NCBI RefSeq assembly: GCF_015222005.1
Contig: NZ_JADFFL010000013.1
Location: 35,391 to 99,390, forward strand
Origin: Mucilaginibacter myungsuensis
GTDB lineage: Bacteria; Bacteroidota; Bacteroidia; Sphingobacteriales; Sphingobacteriaceae
Direction of reading: 5' to 3'
Length of the DNA stretch: 64,000 bases
The translations under genes were made by a program, and so were the position numbers. This document shows, one piece after another, positions 7,140 to 15,455 of this stretch; position 1 is the first letter of the stretch, and each line of letters starts with the position of its first letter. The notes under the pieces were generated by a model that ran no database searches, was not told the DNA's origin, and worked only from the letters and a program-made list of their open reading frames with translations.

Positions 7140-8795
7140 ATGCTGCAACAGCTTAATATCACTAATTACGCTTTGATTGATAACCTGCAGATCAGTTTTG
7201 ATGCAGGCTTGAATATACTGACCGGCGAGACCGGCGCGGGTAAGTCCATTATTTTGGGTGCGCTATCGCTGATCCTTGGTCAGCGGGCAGAGAGCCGTTA
7301 CTTTTTTGATCAGCGAAAGAAATGCGTGATCGAGGGTACCTTTAAGATAGACGGCTTCCATCTGAAGAACTTTTTTGAGGATAACGACCTCGACTACGAA
7401 ACCGAGACGGTATTGCGCAGAGAGATCAGTGCCGATGGTCGCTCACGTGCCTTTATTAATGACACTCCGGTCAATCTGAATACGTTGAAAGCCATAGGCG
7501 AAAAGCTGATCGAGATACACTCGCAGCATGCTACCTTAGAGATCAGTAACCCGCAATTTCAGTTATTGGTTGTCGACGCTGCCGCGGGCCATCAGGAGGA
7601 GTTGTCAGCTTATCAGACCAAGTTCCGCGCCTTTAAAAAGCTGAATACTCAATTAAAACAACTGACCGAGGATAACGAAAAAGCCAAAGCTGATCTGGAT
7701 TATTTCCAGTTCCAGTTTGATGAGCTGGAAAAAGCCGCGCTTGCCGCAGACGAGCAGGAATCGTTAGAGAAGGAACTCTACGCCTTGAACAATGCGGACG
7801 AAATCAAGCGAAACCTCTCAGGCGCCTATTACCTGATGAACGAGAGCGACACGGCCGCGTTGTTCCAACTGCGTGAGGCCGGTCACCAATTATCGGTTAC
7901 CGAGAAATATAATCCGTCGATCGAAGAACTGTCGCAACGCCTGCATAGCACTATCATCGAGTTAAAAGATATCGCGACCGAGATAGAAGCCATAGAGCAG
8001 CAAACACAGACCGACCCGGCCCGCGCCGAGGAAGTGAATACCCGCTTAAGCCTGATCTATAACCTGCAAAAGAAACACCGCGTAAGCACCAATGTAGAAT
8101 TGTTAGCGATACAAAACGACCTGTCGGACAAGATACAACAAGCCGTCTTCGGCGATGAGGCCGTAGAAAAACTGCAAAAACAAATAGCAGCCGAACAAGC
8201 AGAACTACAAACTATAGCCGAGCAATTATCTGCCAACCGCACCAAAGCCATCCCGGCTATCGAGACACAAGTTTTGGCGACGCTTGCCGAAATGGGTATG
8301 GGCAACTCAAACCTAAAGATAGAACTGACGCAACCAGCAGGCTTAGGAGATAACGGTATCGATTTCGTTAAATTCCTATTCACAGCTAATAAAGGTCACG
8401 GACTTGCTGAAATGAGCAAGGTAGCATCAGGCGGTGAGTTATCCCGTTTGATGCTGAGCATCAAATCTTTGATAGCGCGTTACACCGCCCTGCCGACGAT
8501 CATCTTCGACGAGATAGACACAGGCGTATCCGGCGAGGTAGCGCACAAAGTCGGGCAGATCATGGAGCAATTAGCGCAAAACCTGCAAGTGATCACCATC
8601 ACCCACTTACCACAAATGGCAAGCAAAGGCAAAAGTCACTACTTTGTTTACAAAGACAACGCCGAAGACATTACCCGCACCCGTATGCGCCGCCTGACGG
8701 ATGCCGAACGTGTTACCGAGATAGCCAAGATGTTGAGTGGTGATAAACCTGGGGAAAGTGCGTTGCAGAATGCGAGGGAGTTGTTGGGTCAGTGA
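7140..8795 (+). CDS. recN: DNA repair protein RecN
   Basis: RecN is an SMC-like ATPase that gathers DNA ends during double-strand break repair. The ATG at 7140 gives 551 residues beginning MLQQLNI, the usual family start; an upstream in-frame Met would add 39 residues that overlap the preceding terminator. Visible motifs are Walker A Gly29-Glu-Thr-Gly-Ala-Gly-Lys-Ser36, a long central coiled coil (about 155-390), the ABC signature Ala-Ser-Gly-Gly-Glu-Leu-Ser-Arg and Walker B Ile-Ile-Phe-Asp-Glu-Ile-Asp near 460. The gene stands alone between a terminator and an unrelated secreted protein gene. No SOS box can be judged by eye. Confidence 0.96.
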   Translation: MLQQLNITNYALIDNLQISFDAGLNILTGETGAGKSIILGALSLILGQRAESRYFFDQRKKCVIEGTFKIDGFHLKNFFEDNDLDYETETVLRREISADGRSRAFINDTPVNLNTLKAIGEKLIEIHSQHATLEISNPQFQLLVVDAAAGHQEELSAYQTKFRAFKKLNTQLKQLTEDNEKAKADLDYFQFQFDELEKAALAADEQESLEKELYALNNADEIKRNLSGAYYLMNESDTAALFQLREAGHQLSVTEKYNPSIEELSQRLHSTIIELKDIATEIEAIEQQTQTDPARAEEVNTRLSLIYNLQKKHRVSTNVELLAIQNDLSDKIQQAVFGDEAVEKLQKQIAAEQAELQTIAEQLSANRTKAIPAIETQVLATLAEMGMGNSNLKIELTQPAGLGDNGIDFVKFLFTANKGHGLAEMSKVASGGELSRLMLSIKSLIARYTALPTIIFDEIDTGVSGEVAHKVGQIMEQLAQNLQVITITHLPQMASKGKSHYFVYKDNAEDITRTRMRRLTDAERVTEIAKMLSGDKPGESALQNARELLGQ

Positions 8796-8936
8796 TCGGT
8801 GAATTTTGTCTGAACCATAATTTACGGAATTTAAGAATAAGCAGAATTCCGAACAATTAATCGATTCGACAAATTTGAGCTCAGACAATATTCATGCAAC
8901 GTTACGCGTGCACCGGTAGTATGAAATAATAGAAGA

Positions 8937-9695
8937 ATGAAATACAACCTACTCCTAATATTCATTATGATCTTGGGCAAGAATGGTCTTGCTCAAAAGA
9001 AATTCATAACCGTACTTCAAGATACCATTCATTTGAGAGGTATAGTTTACAACAACGATAGCGCACCTGCACCAAATGTTCTTTTGTTATCTCGTAATAG
9101 GAATTTAGATGGCTTGGAACTTTTTACCAGGAGCGATAAAGATGGCCGCTTCCAACTTAAGGGAGCAAGATGGCAGGACAGCATTTTGGTTATTGGTGTG
9201 CAGAACGGGACTTGGGTTTATAATAAGGGGAGTCGTTTCATTTCTATCACCTTACCTGCGGAGCAGCCGAAAAATATCAATGAGGGAGAACCTATCCTCA
9301 TCACCTCATCAAAAATAGGTGATCGCAAAAAATTCCCGGTCAAGTACGAGATCAGTAACGAGGCCTGTTTTGATTGCGGGCCGGGTATATATAAGCATGA
9401 CTCGGAATACCCCGGAGGCATCGATAAACTAATTGAATTCATCAAACATAGCGTTAGTTATCCCGAAAAAGCTGCGAATAATGGCATTGAAGGTGGTGTC
9501 GAAATAGAATTCGAGATAGCTAAAGACGGCTCGCCGCAAAACTTCAAGATCGTTAAGGGCACTGGTTATGGATGCGAGGACAGGGTAATCGCCGCAATAA
9601 AACGGGCAAAGAAATGGAAACCGGGCATTTTGAATGGCAGATATTTAAAGACCACAAAGTTGGTAGCGTTCGAATTTAAATTGGTTGGAAAGTAG
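8937..9695 (+). CDS. Secreted protein with TonB C-terminal domain
   Basis: This 252-residue protein has a signal peptide ending near Gly-Leu-Ala-Gln (residue 20), a middle region (about 28-130) resembling a CarboxypepD_reg-like beta domain, and a TonB C-terminal domain (about 155-250). The latter shows Tyr-Pro-Gly-Gly-Ile, Ile-Glu-Gly-Gly-Val, Lys-Asp-Gly-Ser and the Trp-Lys-Pro-Gly ending seen in Bacteroidota TonB homologues. Classic TonB needs an inner-membrane anchor and a proline-rich spacer; neither is present, so it is unlikely to transmit proton-motive force by itself. Two Cys near 147-150 could form a disulfide. The function is unknown. It lies downstream of recN, 141 bases away. Confidence 0.7.
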   Translation: MKYNLLLIFIMILGKNGLAQKKFITVLQDTIHLRGIVYNNDSAPAPNVLLLSRNRNLDGLELFTRSDKDGRFQLKGARWQDSILVIGVQNGTWVYNKGSRFISITLPAEQPKNINEGEPILITSSKIGDRKKFPVKYEISNEACFDCGPGIYKHDSEYPGGIDKLIEFIKHSVSYPEKAANNGIEGGVEIEFEIAKDGSPQNFKIVKGTGYGCEDRVIAAIKRAKKWKPGILNGRYLKTTKLVAFEFKLVGK

Positions 9696-9706
9696 TTAAG
9701 AAGCTT

Positions 9707-9876
9707 GTTCACGATCGTTCACGGGAAAAGCCCTACCGTTAACACCACTAATAGTTGACTATCAGTTAGTTATAAAAAATGTTCATCAAACCTGTGTTCA
9801 CGGCTCAAATTTTCTATACTGAATATCAACAAGTTACATACATTGCCTACCCCGTGTTCACGCGTGAACATGAACG
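9707..9876. promoter_or_regulatory. Cluster of GTTCACG elements in the gap before fabI
   Basis: The 307-base gap 9696-10002 contains no credible gene. It holds GTTCACG at 9707-9713, 9717-9723 and 9796-9802, and the perfect 16-base palindrome TGTTCACGCGTGAACA at 9855-9870. The first two copies are spaced exactly 10 bases. Such repeated and palindromic elements suggest a DNA-binding protein site controlling fabI or a repeat family; the binding protein is unknown. Confidence 0.45.
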
Positions 9877-10002
9877 CTCTGAACATCTGTGTGTAAGCTC
9901 TACAGCATCTGGTCAGACTCGTCAAACGAAACAAAAAATTAACAATTCCCAATTTCTCAATTAATTATAACTTTACACCGCTTTATAAAACAACAACAGA
10001 GT

Positions 10003-10815
10003 ATGGCTTATAATTTATTAGAAGGTAAAAAGGGCATTATTTTCGGCGCGCTTAACGAGCAGTCGATCGCATGGAAGGTTGCACAACGTGCAGTTCAGGA
10101 AGGTGCACAGATCGTGCTATCTAACGCTCCTATCGCTTTGCGTATGGGCGAGCTGAACAAATTGGCCGAAGAATGCAATGCCCCAATTATTGGTGCCGAC
10201 GTGACCAATAACGACGACCTTGTAAACCTGTTCACCAAAACGCAGGAACATTTTAACGGCGGTGTTGACTTTGTGCTACACTCGATCGGTATGAGTGTGA
10301 ACGTGCGTAAAGGCATCCACTACACCGAAAATAACTACGATTTTACCCACAAGGGTTTCGATATATCAGCATTGAGCTTACACCGCGTATTGGCTACCGC
10401 CATGAAGCTGGACGCGATCAATGAGTGGGGTTCGGTAGTAGCGCTAAGCTACATCGCTGCCCAACGTGTATTCCCTGACTACAACGATATGGCCGATAAC
10501 AAGGCTTATCTGGAGAGCATTGCCCGTAACTTCGGTTACCAATATGGTGTTAAAAAGAATGTGCGTATCAATACCGTATCGCAATCACCTACCCGCACCA
10601 CAGCAGGCTCAGGCGTTAAAGGTTTCGACGGCTTTATTAATTATGCCGAGAAAATGAGTCCGCTTGGTAATGCGAGTGCAGATCAGTGCGCTGATTACTG
10701 CGTAAGCTTGTTCAGCGATCTGACCAAAATGGTAACTATGCAGAACCTCTTCCACGATGGTGGTTTCTCGCACACCGGCGTAACAGCTGATGTTATCGCT
10801 CAGATGGAGAAGTAG
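10003..10815 (+). CDS. fabI: Enoyl-[acyl-carrier-protein] reductase (NADH)
   Basis: FabI reduces trans-2-enoyl-ACP in the last step of each fatty acid elongation cycle. The 270-residue product is an atypical short-chain dehydrogenase. It has the N-terminal Gly-x5-Ser-Ile-Ala-Trp nucleotide-binding pattern, the Ser-Ile-Gly segment after strand 4, and Tyr-Asn-Asp-Met-Ala-Asp-Asn-Lys with the family's Tyr-x6-Lys type catalytic pair. It also shows the Asn-Thr-Val-Ser-Gln-Ser-Pro-Thr stretch typical of Bacteroidota enzymes. It is a single-gene unit, closed by a strong terminator 40 bases after the stop. Repeated GTTCACG elements upstream could carry regulation. Confidence 0.96.
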   Translation: MAYNLLEGKKGIIFGALNEQSIAWKVAQRAVQEGAQIVLSNAPIALRMGELNKLAEECNAPIIGADVTNNDDLVNLFTKTQEHFNGGVDFVLHSIGMSVNVRKGIHYTENNYDFTHKGFDISALSLHRVLATAMKLDAINEWGSVVALSYIAAQRVFPDYNDMADNKAYLESIARNFGYQYGVKKNVRINTVSQSPTRTTAGSGVKGFDGFINYAEKMSPLGNASADQCADYCVSLFSDLTKMVTMQNLFHDGGFSHTGVTADVIAQMEK

Positions 10816-10855
10816 TTTGTGAGTCCGGAAGTCGGAAAGACCGAAAGTCCGAAAG

Positions 10856-10900
10856 AGCAAAGGAGCATATTCGATATCGAGTATGCTCCTTTGCTTTTTA
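10856..10900 (+). terminator. Intrinsic terminator of fabI
   Basis: AGCAAAGGAGCATA (10856-10869) pairs perfectly with TATGCTCCTTTGCT (10882-10895), followed by TTTTTA. Confidence 0.93.
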
Positions 10901-10902
10901 CG

Positions 10903-10968
10903 CCCTCCCTTTAGGGAGGGTTGGGAGGATTAACACAAAGGCCGGCTGCTTGCGCAGGCCGGCCTTTT
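10903..10968. repeat. Two GC-rich hairpins between fabI and hsp20
   Basis: CCCTCCC (10903-10909) pairs with GGGAGGG (10914-10920) and is followed by a third related G-run, like the hairpin at 25098-25120. A second hairpin (10937-10968) pairs AAAGGCCGG with CCGGCCTTT around a short loop, with TTTT after it on the plus strand. The second may end transcription from either side, since fabI and hsp20 converge here. Confidence 0.55.
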
Positions 10969-11089
10969 CCATCACTCATCAACCACTCTCTAAAAACTCA
11001 ACTTATTATAAAAACGCTCTTTTTAAGCCTTGCGTTGCCTCGGGCTTAAGGTTTCTAAACCTTTCGGCTTTAACCTTTTTCCTTTCACC

Positions 11090-11530
11090 TTACTTTACAG
11101 ATATCTCTCTCGACTGGATCTTAGCTTCTTCTTTTTTAGCTACGATCAATTTTAAGATACCGTCAGTGTATTCAGCATTGATGTTAGCATGATCGACAGT
11201 TTCAGGCAAGGTGAATGACCTAACGAAAGACTTGTAGCTATACTCTTTCTTGCTGTATTTCTTGGTCTCGTCGGTAGTTTCAGCTTTCTTTTCTACCGAT
11301 ACGCTCAACACATCCTTATCCAGGCTGATTTTAAAGTCTTCTTTCTTTAAACCAGGAACCGCTAATTCGATATGGAATTCGTTCTCGGTCTCGGCAATAT
11401 TTACGGCAGGTACTTTAGTTAAAAGTCTGTCGTTAATAAAAGAATCGTTAGCGATAGCGTTAAAAACGTCGCTGAACCATGGATTTACTGGATGTTGTTT
11501 GTGTCCGTTGTTAAATTTTACTAAGGTCAT
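11090..11530 (-). CDS. Hsp20/alpha-crystallin small heat shock protein
   Basis: This 146-residue protein is an ATP-independent holdase that binds unfolding proteins. The alpha-crystallin domain covers about 40-135, with Ile-Glu-Leu-Ala-Val-Pro-Gly-Leu-Lys-Lys-Glu-Asp-Phe-Lys, the Phe-Val-Arg-Ser-Phe-Thr-Leu-Pro segment and the Gly-Ile-Leu-Lys-Leu motif. A short variable N-terminus precedes it. Unusually for this genome it is preceded by a perfect AGGAGGA Shine-Dalgarno site, which fits strong translation during stress. It is a single gene, divergent from the downstream thioesterase. Confidence 0.95.
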   Translation of the reverse strand: MTLVKFNNGHKQHPVNPWFSDVFNAIANDSFINDRLLTKVPAVNIAETENEFHIELAVPGLKKEDFKISLDKDVLSVSVEKKAETTDETKKYSKKEYSYKSFVRSFTLPETVDHANINAEYTDGILKLIVAKKEEAKIQSREISVK

Positions 11531-11536
11531 GTTATA

Positions 11537-11543
11537 TCCTCCT
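11537..11543 (-). promoter_or_regulatory. Strong Shine-Dalgarno site of hsp20
   Basis: On the minus strand AGGAGGA lies 6 bases ahead of the ATG at 11530. Bacteroidota genes seldom carry such a site and no other gene checked in this window has one, so it also confirms the start codon. Confidence 0.8.
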
Positions 11544-11669
11544 AAATGTTATAATACTTATTATTATTTTCGTAGCTGATATATCAACGCACGTACCAAG
11601 GCGTTTTTCCATCAAAACAGCAGACACTTTGTCTGCACAAACCAACATCTACCGACAAAAAGACATAAA

Positions 11670-12116
11670 ATGGCTGAAAATTTAGCTGATTACAGATATA
11701 GCACCCCCATCCCCATCCGCTTTTCGGATATCGATGCCTTTGGGAATGTAAGCAATACCATATACCTTACTTATTTTGAGATAGCTCGTCAGGCTTATTG
11801 GAAAGAGATCATTCAATGGGACATGGGCAAGTCGGGGGTGATCTTAGGCAAAGCCGAGATCAACTACCTGAAACCCCTCACCATTACCCACCAGATCAAA
11901 TGCTACATCCGCACATCACGTATCGGCAACAGTAGCTTTGACGTAATGCACGTGTTAGTAAAGGTGACCGAACATGGCGAAGAGATCTGCACCACCGGCA
12001 AAAGCTTGTGTGTGAGCTATGATTATACCGCTAAGAAACCAATCGGGATACCGACTGCCGAACGCCAACGGATGATAGAGTATGACGAGCCGGGGTTGAT
12101 AACGAATACGAATTAG
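11670..12116 (+). CDS. Acyl-CoA thioesterase, 4HBT (hot-dog) family
   Basis: The 148-residue protein has the hot-dog fold signature Arg-Phe-Ser-Asp-Ile-Asp-Ala-Phe-Gly-Asn-Val-Ser-Asn near residue 18-30, with the Asp that acts as catalytic residue in 4-hydroxybenzoyl-CoA/YbgC-type thioesterases. The usual Gly-His-Val-Asn is changed to Gly-Asn-Val-Ser, which is within family variation. It likely hydrolyses a cytosolic acyl-CoA or acyl-ACP; the chain length is not predictable. It is transcribed away from hsp20 and converges on the GlcD-type gene. Confidence 0.85.
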   Translation: MAENLADYRYSTPIPIRFSDIDAFGNVSNTIYLTYFEIARQAYWKEIIQWDMGKSGVILGKAEINYLKPLTITHQIKCYIRTSRIGNSSFDVMHVLVKVTEHGEEICTTGKSLCVSYDYTAKKPIGIPTAERQRMIEYDEPGLITNTN

Positions 12117-12136
12117 CCACCTGCGGCGTAGTGAAT

Positions 12137-12185
12137 AGTGACCAGTCAATCAGTGATTAGTTAAAAAGCGTAATTACTGGTCACT
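12137..12185. repeat. Inverted repeat between converging genes
   Basis: AGTGACCAGT (12137-12146) and ACTGGTCACT (12176-12185) are exact reverse complements 29 bases apart, with further GTGATTAGT-like sequence inside. Similar degenerate GTGATCAGTT text follows the blaI gene at 4797-4838, and an array of the same type lies at 28234-28316. The T-runs of a good terminator are missing. Confidence 0.5.
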
Positions 12186-12212
12186 GATCAACCGATCACG
12201 GTTCCACTGACC

Positions 12213-13610
12213 TTAGAATATCTTCCCCGGATTCATAATACCGTTGGGGTCAAATACTGCTTTGATGCCACGCATCAGGTTCAAGTGAACTTCCGAATAC
12301 TTCAGCGGCATAAATTCTTTTTGTACCAGACCAATGCCATGCTCACCACTAATGGTGCCGCCTAAGGCTACGGTCAGTTCAAATATCTCTCGGATGCCGC
12401 CTTTTAGTTTAGTATTCCAATCCTCGTCGCTCATGTCGCCTTTAATAATATTTACGTGCAGGTTGCCGTCGCCGGCGTGGCCATAACAAACGGACTGGAA
12501 GCCATAACGGCTGCCTACTTCTTTAATACCGTTTATCAGCTTAGGCAAAGCCGCACGCGGAACTACGGTATCCTCTTCTTTATAAACTGAGTTCGATTTC
12601 ACAGACTCCGCCATGGTGCGGCGCATCTTCCATAGCTCTTCTTTTTGGGCGGATGTATCAGCAAAGAGGACGTCTTTACATTCGAATTCCTCCAGCACTG
12701 CGTTCACTTTTTCGGCGGCATCAAATATGGTGTCCATATTATTACCGTCTATCTCGATGAGCAGGAATGCTTTGATGTCATCCTTTAAATCGAATACTAT
12801 GCCATCGTGCTCGATCACCCATTCAACTCCTCTACGCTCCATAAACTCTAAAGCCGACGGCACAACACCCGCTCTAAATATCGCTGAGACTGCACCACAA
12901 GCTGCTTCATTAGTACCGAATGAGGCTAACATTAATACATTATGATCCGGCTTAGGTACAAGCTTCACTACGATCTTGGTGACGATACCGAAAGTCCCTT
13001 CTGATCCTATAAACAATTGTGTAAGATTATAACCCGAAGCATATTTCAATGTATTAGCGCCGGTCCACAGGATCTCGCCGTTAGGTAATACTACTTGCAG
13101 GTTAAGGATGTATTCGCGAATGGTGCCGTACTTAACCACCCTTGGTCCACCCGATCCATGAGATACGTTGCCGCCGATAAAACAACTTCCCTTACTTGCA
13201 GGATCCACAGGATAAAGCAGGCCTTTCTCGGCCGCAGCGTCTATAAACACCTCGGTGATCACGCCGGGCTCTACCGTAGCCTGCAGATTGTCTTCGTCAA
13301 TTTGGATGATGTTGTTAAAACGCTCCATGCTGATGAGTAATCCGCCTAAGATAGGTAATGCGCCGCCACTCAAACCCGTTCCTGCTCCGCGCGGGGTTAC
13401 CGGGATCAGGTTATCGTTACAGAGTTTTAATAACGTCGATACCTGCTCGGGCGTGTTAGGCTTGGCAACTACCTCGGGATAATAACGGAGATCTTCGGTC
13501 TCGTCATGGCAGTAGCGTTCCATTTCCTCGCCGGAGGTGATGATAAATTTATCGCCAACTATTTCGGTAAATGCTGCCAATAATTCGGGCGTTATCTTAT
13601 TATATCCCAT
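12213..13610 (-). CDS. FAD-linked oxidase, GlcD / D-lactate dehydrogenase type
   Basis: This 465-residue flavoenzyme has a PCMH FAD-binding domain (about 35-215) with Pro-Arg-Gly-Ala-Gly-Thr-Gly-Leu-Ser-Gly-Gly. It also has a FAD-oxidase C-terminal domain (about 220-463) with His-Ala-Gly-Asp-Gly-Asn-Leu-His and Ser-Gly-Glu-His-Gly-Ile-Gly. The family oxidises D-2-hydroxy acids such as D-lactate, glycolate or D-2-hydroxyglutarate, passing electrons to the quinone pool or a partner subunit. No GlcE/GlcF iron-sulfur subunit is adjacent, so a single-subunit D-lactate or D-2-hydroxyacid dehydrogenase is likely. folB lies 11 bases upstream in the same direction, so the two may be co-transcribed. 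Confidence 0.88.
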   Translation of the reverse strand: MGYNKITPELLAAFTEIVGDKFIITSGEEMERYCHDETEDLRYYPEVVAKPNTPEQVSTLLKLCNDNLIPVTPRGAGTGLSGGALPILGGLLISMERFNNIIQIDEDNLQATVEPGVITEVFIDAAAEKGLLYPVDPASKGSCFIGGNVSHGSGGPRVVKYGTIREYILNLQVVLPNGEILWTGANTLKYASGYNLTQLFIGSEGTFGIVTKIVVKLVPKPDHNVLMLASFGTNEAACGAVSAIFRAGVVPSALEFMERRGVEWVIEHDGIVFDLKDDIKAFLLIEIDGNNMDTIFDAAEKVNAVLEEFECKDVLFADTSAQKEELWKMRRTMAESVKSNSVYKEEDTVVPRAALPKLINGIKEVGSRYGFQSVCYGHAGDGNLHVNIIKGDMSDEDWNTKLKGGIREIFELTVALGGTISGEHGIGLVQKEFMPLKYSEVHLNLMRGIKAVFDPNGIMNPGKIF

Positions 13611-13621
13611 AGGTCTATTTG

Positions 13622-13972
13622 TTATACGGTTATGGTAACGGCCGAGTGTGCTACACGGCCTTGTAATGGTGGGTTCAGTTTTTTTAGTGCTACACGGATG
13701 CTTAGCAGATAGGGATGCTCGTCCCGGATACGCTTGGTGATGTTGTGTGCAACGGTCTCTAAAAGCTTGGCTGTTTTGGCCATTTCCTCTTTAGCGATAT
13801 TGTATAACTGCTCATAGTTTACCGTATCACTTAATTCATCAGCCGACAGGTCGGCATCTGTTTCAAAGTCGACATAGATATCGATAATGAACTTATTACC
13901 TAACAATTGCTCTTCAGGATAGAAACCGTGATACGCGAAAAACTCCGCACCGTGTAAACTGACTGTGATCAT
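13622..13972 (-). CDS. folB: Dihydroneopterin aldolase
   Basis: FolB converts 7,8-dihydroneopterin to 6-hydroxymethyl-dihydropterin and glycolaldehyde in folate synthesis. I choose the ATG at 13972 (MITVSLHG), giving 116 residues, the normal length; the longer frame runs into the repeat at 13999-14092. The Tyr-His-Gly-Phe-Tyr-Pro-Glu-Glu-Gln segment holds the substrate-binding Glu, and Leu-Lys-Lys-Leu-Asn-Pro-Pro holds the catalytic Lys. It precedes the GlcD-type gene by 11 bases. Confidence 0.93.
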   Translation of the reverse strand: MITVSLHGAEFFAYHGFYPEEQLLGNKFIIDIYVDFETDADLSADELSDTVNYEQLYNIAKEEMAKTAKLLETVAHNITKRIRDEHPYLLSIRVALKKLNPPLQGRVAHSAVTITV

Positions 13973-13998
13973 GTATTTCCAAAGGTAATAATTGTTTT

Positions 13999-14092
13999 TG
14001 TAGAGAAACGACACCTCGTGTCTCAGCCTATGCATGTCAAACCACGCTAATGGATCTCGCAAACGGAAGACACGAGGTATCGTGTCTCTACA
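13999..14092. repeat. REP/MITE-like imperfect inverted repeat
   Basis: A 26-base arm at 13999-14024, starting TGTAGAGAAACGACACC, is the near reverse complement of the arm at 14066-14092, ending ATCGTGTCTCTACA. Within the arms GACACGAGGT/ACCTCGTGTC recur. About 41 bases lie between. The layout is that of a dispersed palindromic element; similar TGTAGAGAC... repeats are common between bacterial genes. Confidence 0.7.
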
Positions 14093-14150
14093 GAAGAAAA
14101 CTTAAACTTTGCGGTTAATTATTAGATTTGCTTATTAACGCCACCCAACT

Positions 14151-15332
14151 ATGCCTAAAGCAGATCTTTTTGAATCGCCTGATTATTATCTGATGGATGA
14201 ATTGCTGACCGATGAGCATAAACTCATTCGGCAATCGGTACGAGACTGGGTAAAGAAGGAGGTTTCTCCTATTATCGAAGATCATGCACAACGGGCCGAA
14301 TTCCCTAAGCATTTGATACCGGGTTTAGCAGGCGTCGGCGCTTTTGGGCCAACCATCCCTGTTGAGTACGGCGGCGCAGGATTAGACTATACCGCTTACG
14401 GCATCATTATGCAAGAGATAGAGCGGGGCGATTCGGGCATAAGATCTACTGCATCCGTACAAGGCTCGCTGGTGATGTACCCGATCTATGCTTACGGATC
14501 TGAAGAGCAGAAACAAAAGTATCTACCAAAATTAGCCAACGGCGAGCTAATGGGCTGCTTTGGCCTGACCGAACCTGACCATGGATCTAACCCGGGCGGC
14601 ATGGTCACCAATATTAAAGATGCAGGTGATCACTACATACTTAACGGTGCTAAAATGTGGATATCCAATGCGCCTTTTGCCGATATAGCGGTGGTATGGG
14701 CCAAAGATGAGTTGGGCAAGATCCGCGGACTGATCGTTGAGCGCGGCATGGAGGGCTTCAGCACGCCTGAGACCCATAACAAATGGAGTTTAAGGGCGTC
14801 GGCAACCGGCGAATTGGTGTTTGATAATGTAAAGGTACCTAAAGAAAACCTTTTACCCGGAGCGGCCGGAATTAAAGGGCCGCTCGGTTGCTTGAACCAG
14901 GCTCGCTTTGGTATTGCCTGGGGTGCTATCGGCGCTGCTATGGATTGCTATGATACGGCTTTACGTTATGCAAAAGAGCGTGTGCAGTTTGGCAAACCTA
15001 TTGGCGGGTTTCAATTGCAACAGAAGAAATTAGCTGAGATGATCACCGAGATTACCAAAGCCCAATTACTCAATTGGCGGTTAGGGGTACTTAAAAGCGA
15101 CGGTCGCGCCACCGCTGCCCAAATATCTATGGCCAAGCGCAACAGTGTGGAGACAGCATTGAGCGTAGCCCGCAACGCTCGCCAAATGCTGGGCGGGATG
15201 GGCATCACCGGCGAGTTCTCTATCATGCGCCACATGATGAATCTGGAATCGGTAGTTACTTATGAAGGAACGCATGATATACACTTACTCATTACCGGGC
15301 ATGATGTTACCGGACTGGACGCTTTTAAGTGA
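14151..15332 (+). CDS. Acyl-CoA dehydrogenase, glutaryl-CoA dehydrogenase type
   Basis: The 393-residue protein has the three-part acyl-CoA dehydrogenase fold. The FAD-binding Phe-Gly-Leu-Thr-Glu-Pro-Asp-His-Gly-Ser segment lies near 138 and the catalytic Glu372 sits in Tyr-Glu-Gly-Thr-His-Asp-Ile-His. The Gly-Thr-His-Asp-Ile-His form and the Arg-Ser-Thr-Ala-Ser-Val-Gln segment near 103 are typical of glutaryl-CoA dehydrogenases, which oxidise and decarboxylate glutaryl-CoA to crotonyl-CoA in lysine breakdown. Partner electron-transfer flavoprotein genes are not in the window. It starts 59 bases after the REP-like repeat. Confidence 0.92.
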   Translation: MPKADLFESPDYYLMDELLTDEHKLIRQSVRDWVKKEVSPIIEDHAQRAEFPKHLIPGLAGVGAFGPTIPVEYGGAGLDYTAYGIIMQEIERGDSGIRSTASVQGSLVMYPIYAYGSEEQKQKYLPKLANGELMGCFGLTEPDHGSNPGGMVTNIKDAGDHYILNGAKMWISNAPFADIAVVWAKDELGKIRGLIVERGMEGFSTPETHNKWSLRASATGELVFDNVKVPKENLLPGAAGIKGPLGCLNQARFGIAWGAIGAAMDCYDTALRYAKERVQFGKPIGGFQLQQKKLAEMITEITKAQLLNWRLGVLKSDGRATAAQISMAKRNSVETALSVARNARQMLGGMGITGEFSIMRHMMNLESVVTYEGTHDIHLLITGHDVTGLDAFK

Positions 15333-15406
15333 TCTATCTACTTAAAAGAAAGATCGGACGGTCAGCTTAATACCACAACTATAAAGAATATTTTTTGAGT
15401 TAAATC

Positions 15407-15437
15407 TTGCTTGTCACAGGTAATTGGGGTATATTTG
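15407..15437 (+). promoter_or_regulatory. Promoter of the TPR histidine kinase gene
   Basis: TTG at 15407-15409, 20 bases of spacing, then TATATTTG at 15430-15437 fit the Bacteroidota consensus. The -7 element ends 18 bases before the ATG at 15456. Confidence 0.6.
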
Positions 15438-15455
15438 TTATAACTATTACACTGG

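Noticed and set aside
9770..9964. Two short opposite frames before fabI
   Set aside because: They arise from the GTTCACG repeats and have no start context or protein-like composition.
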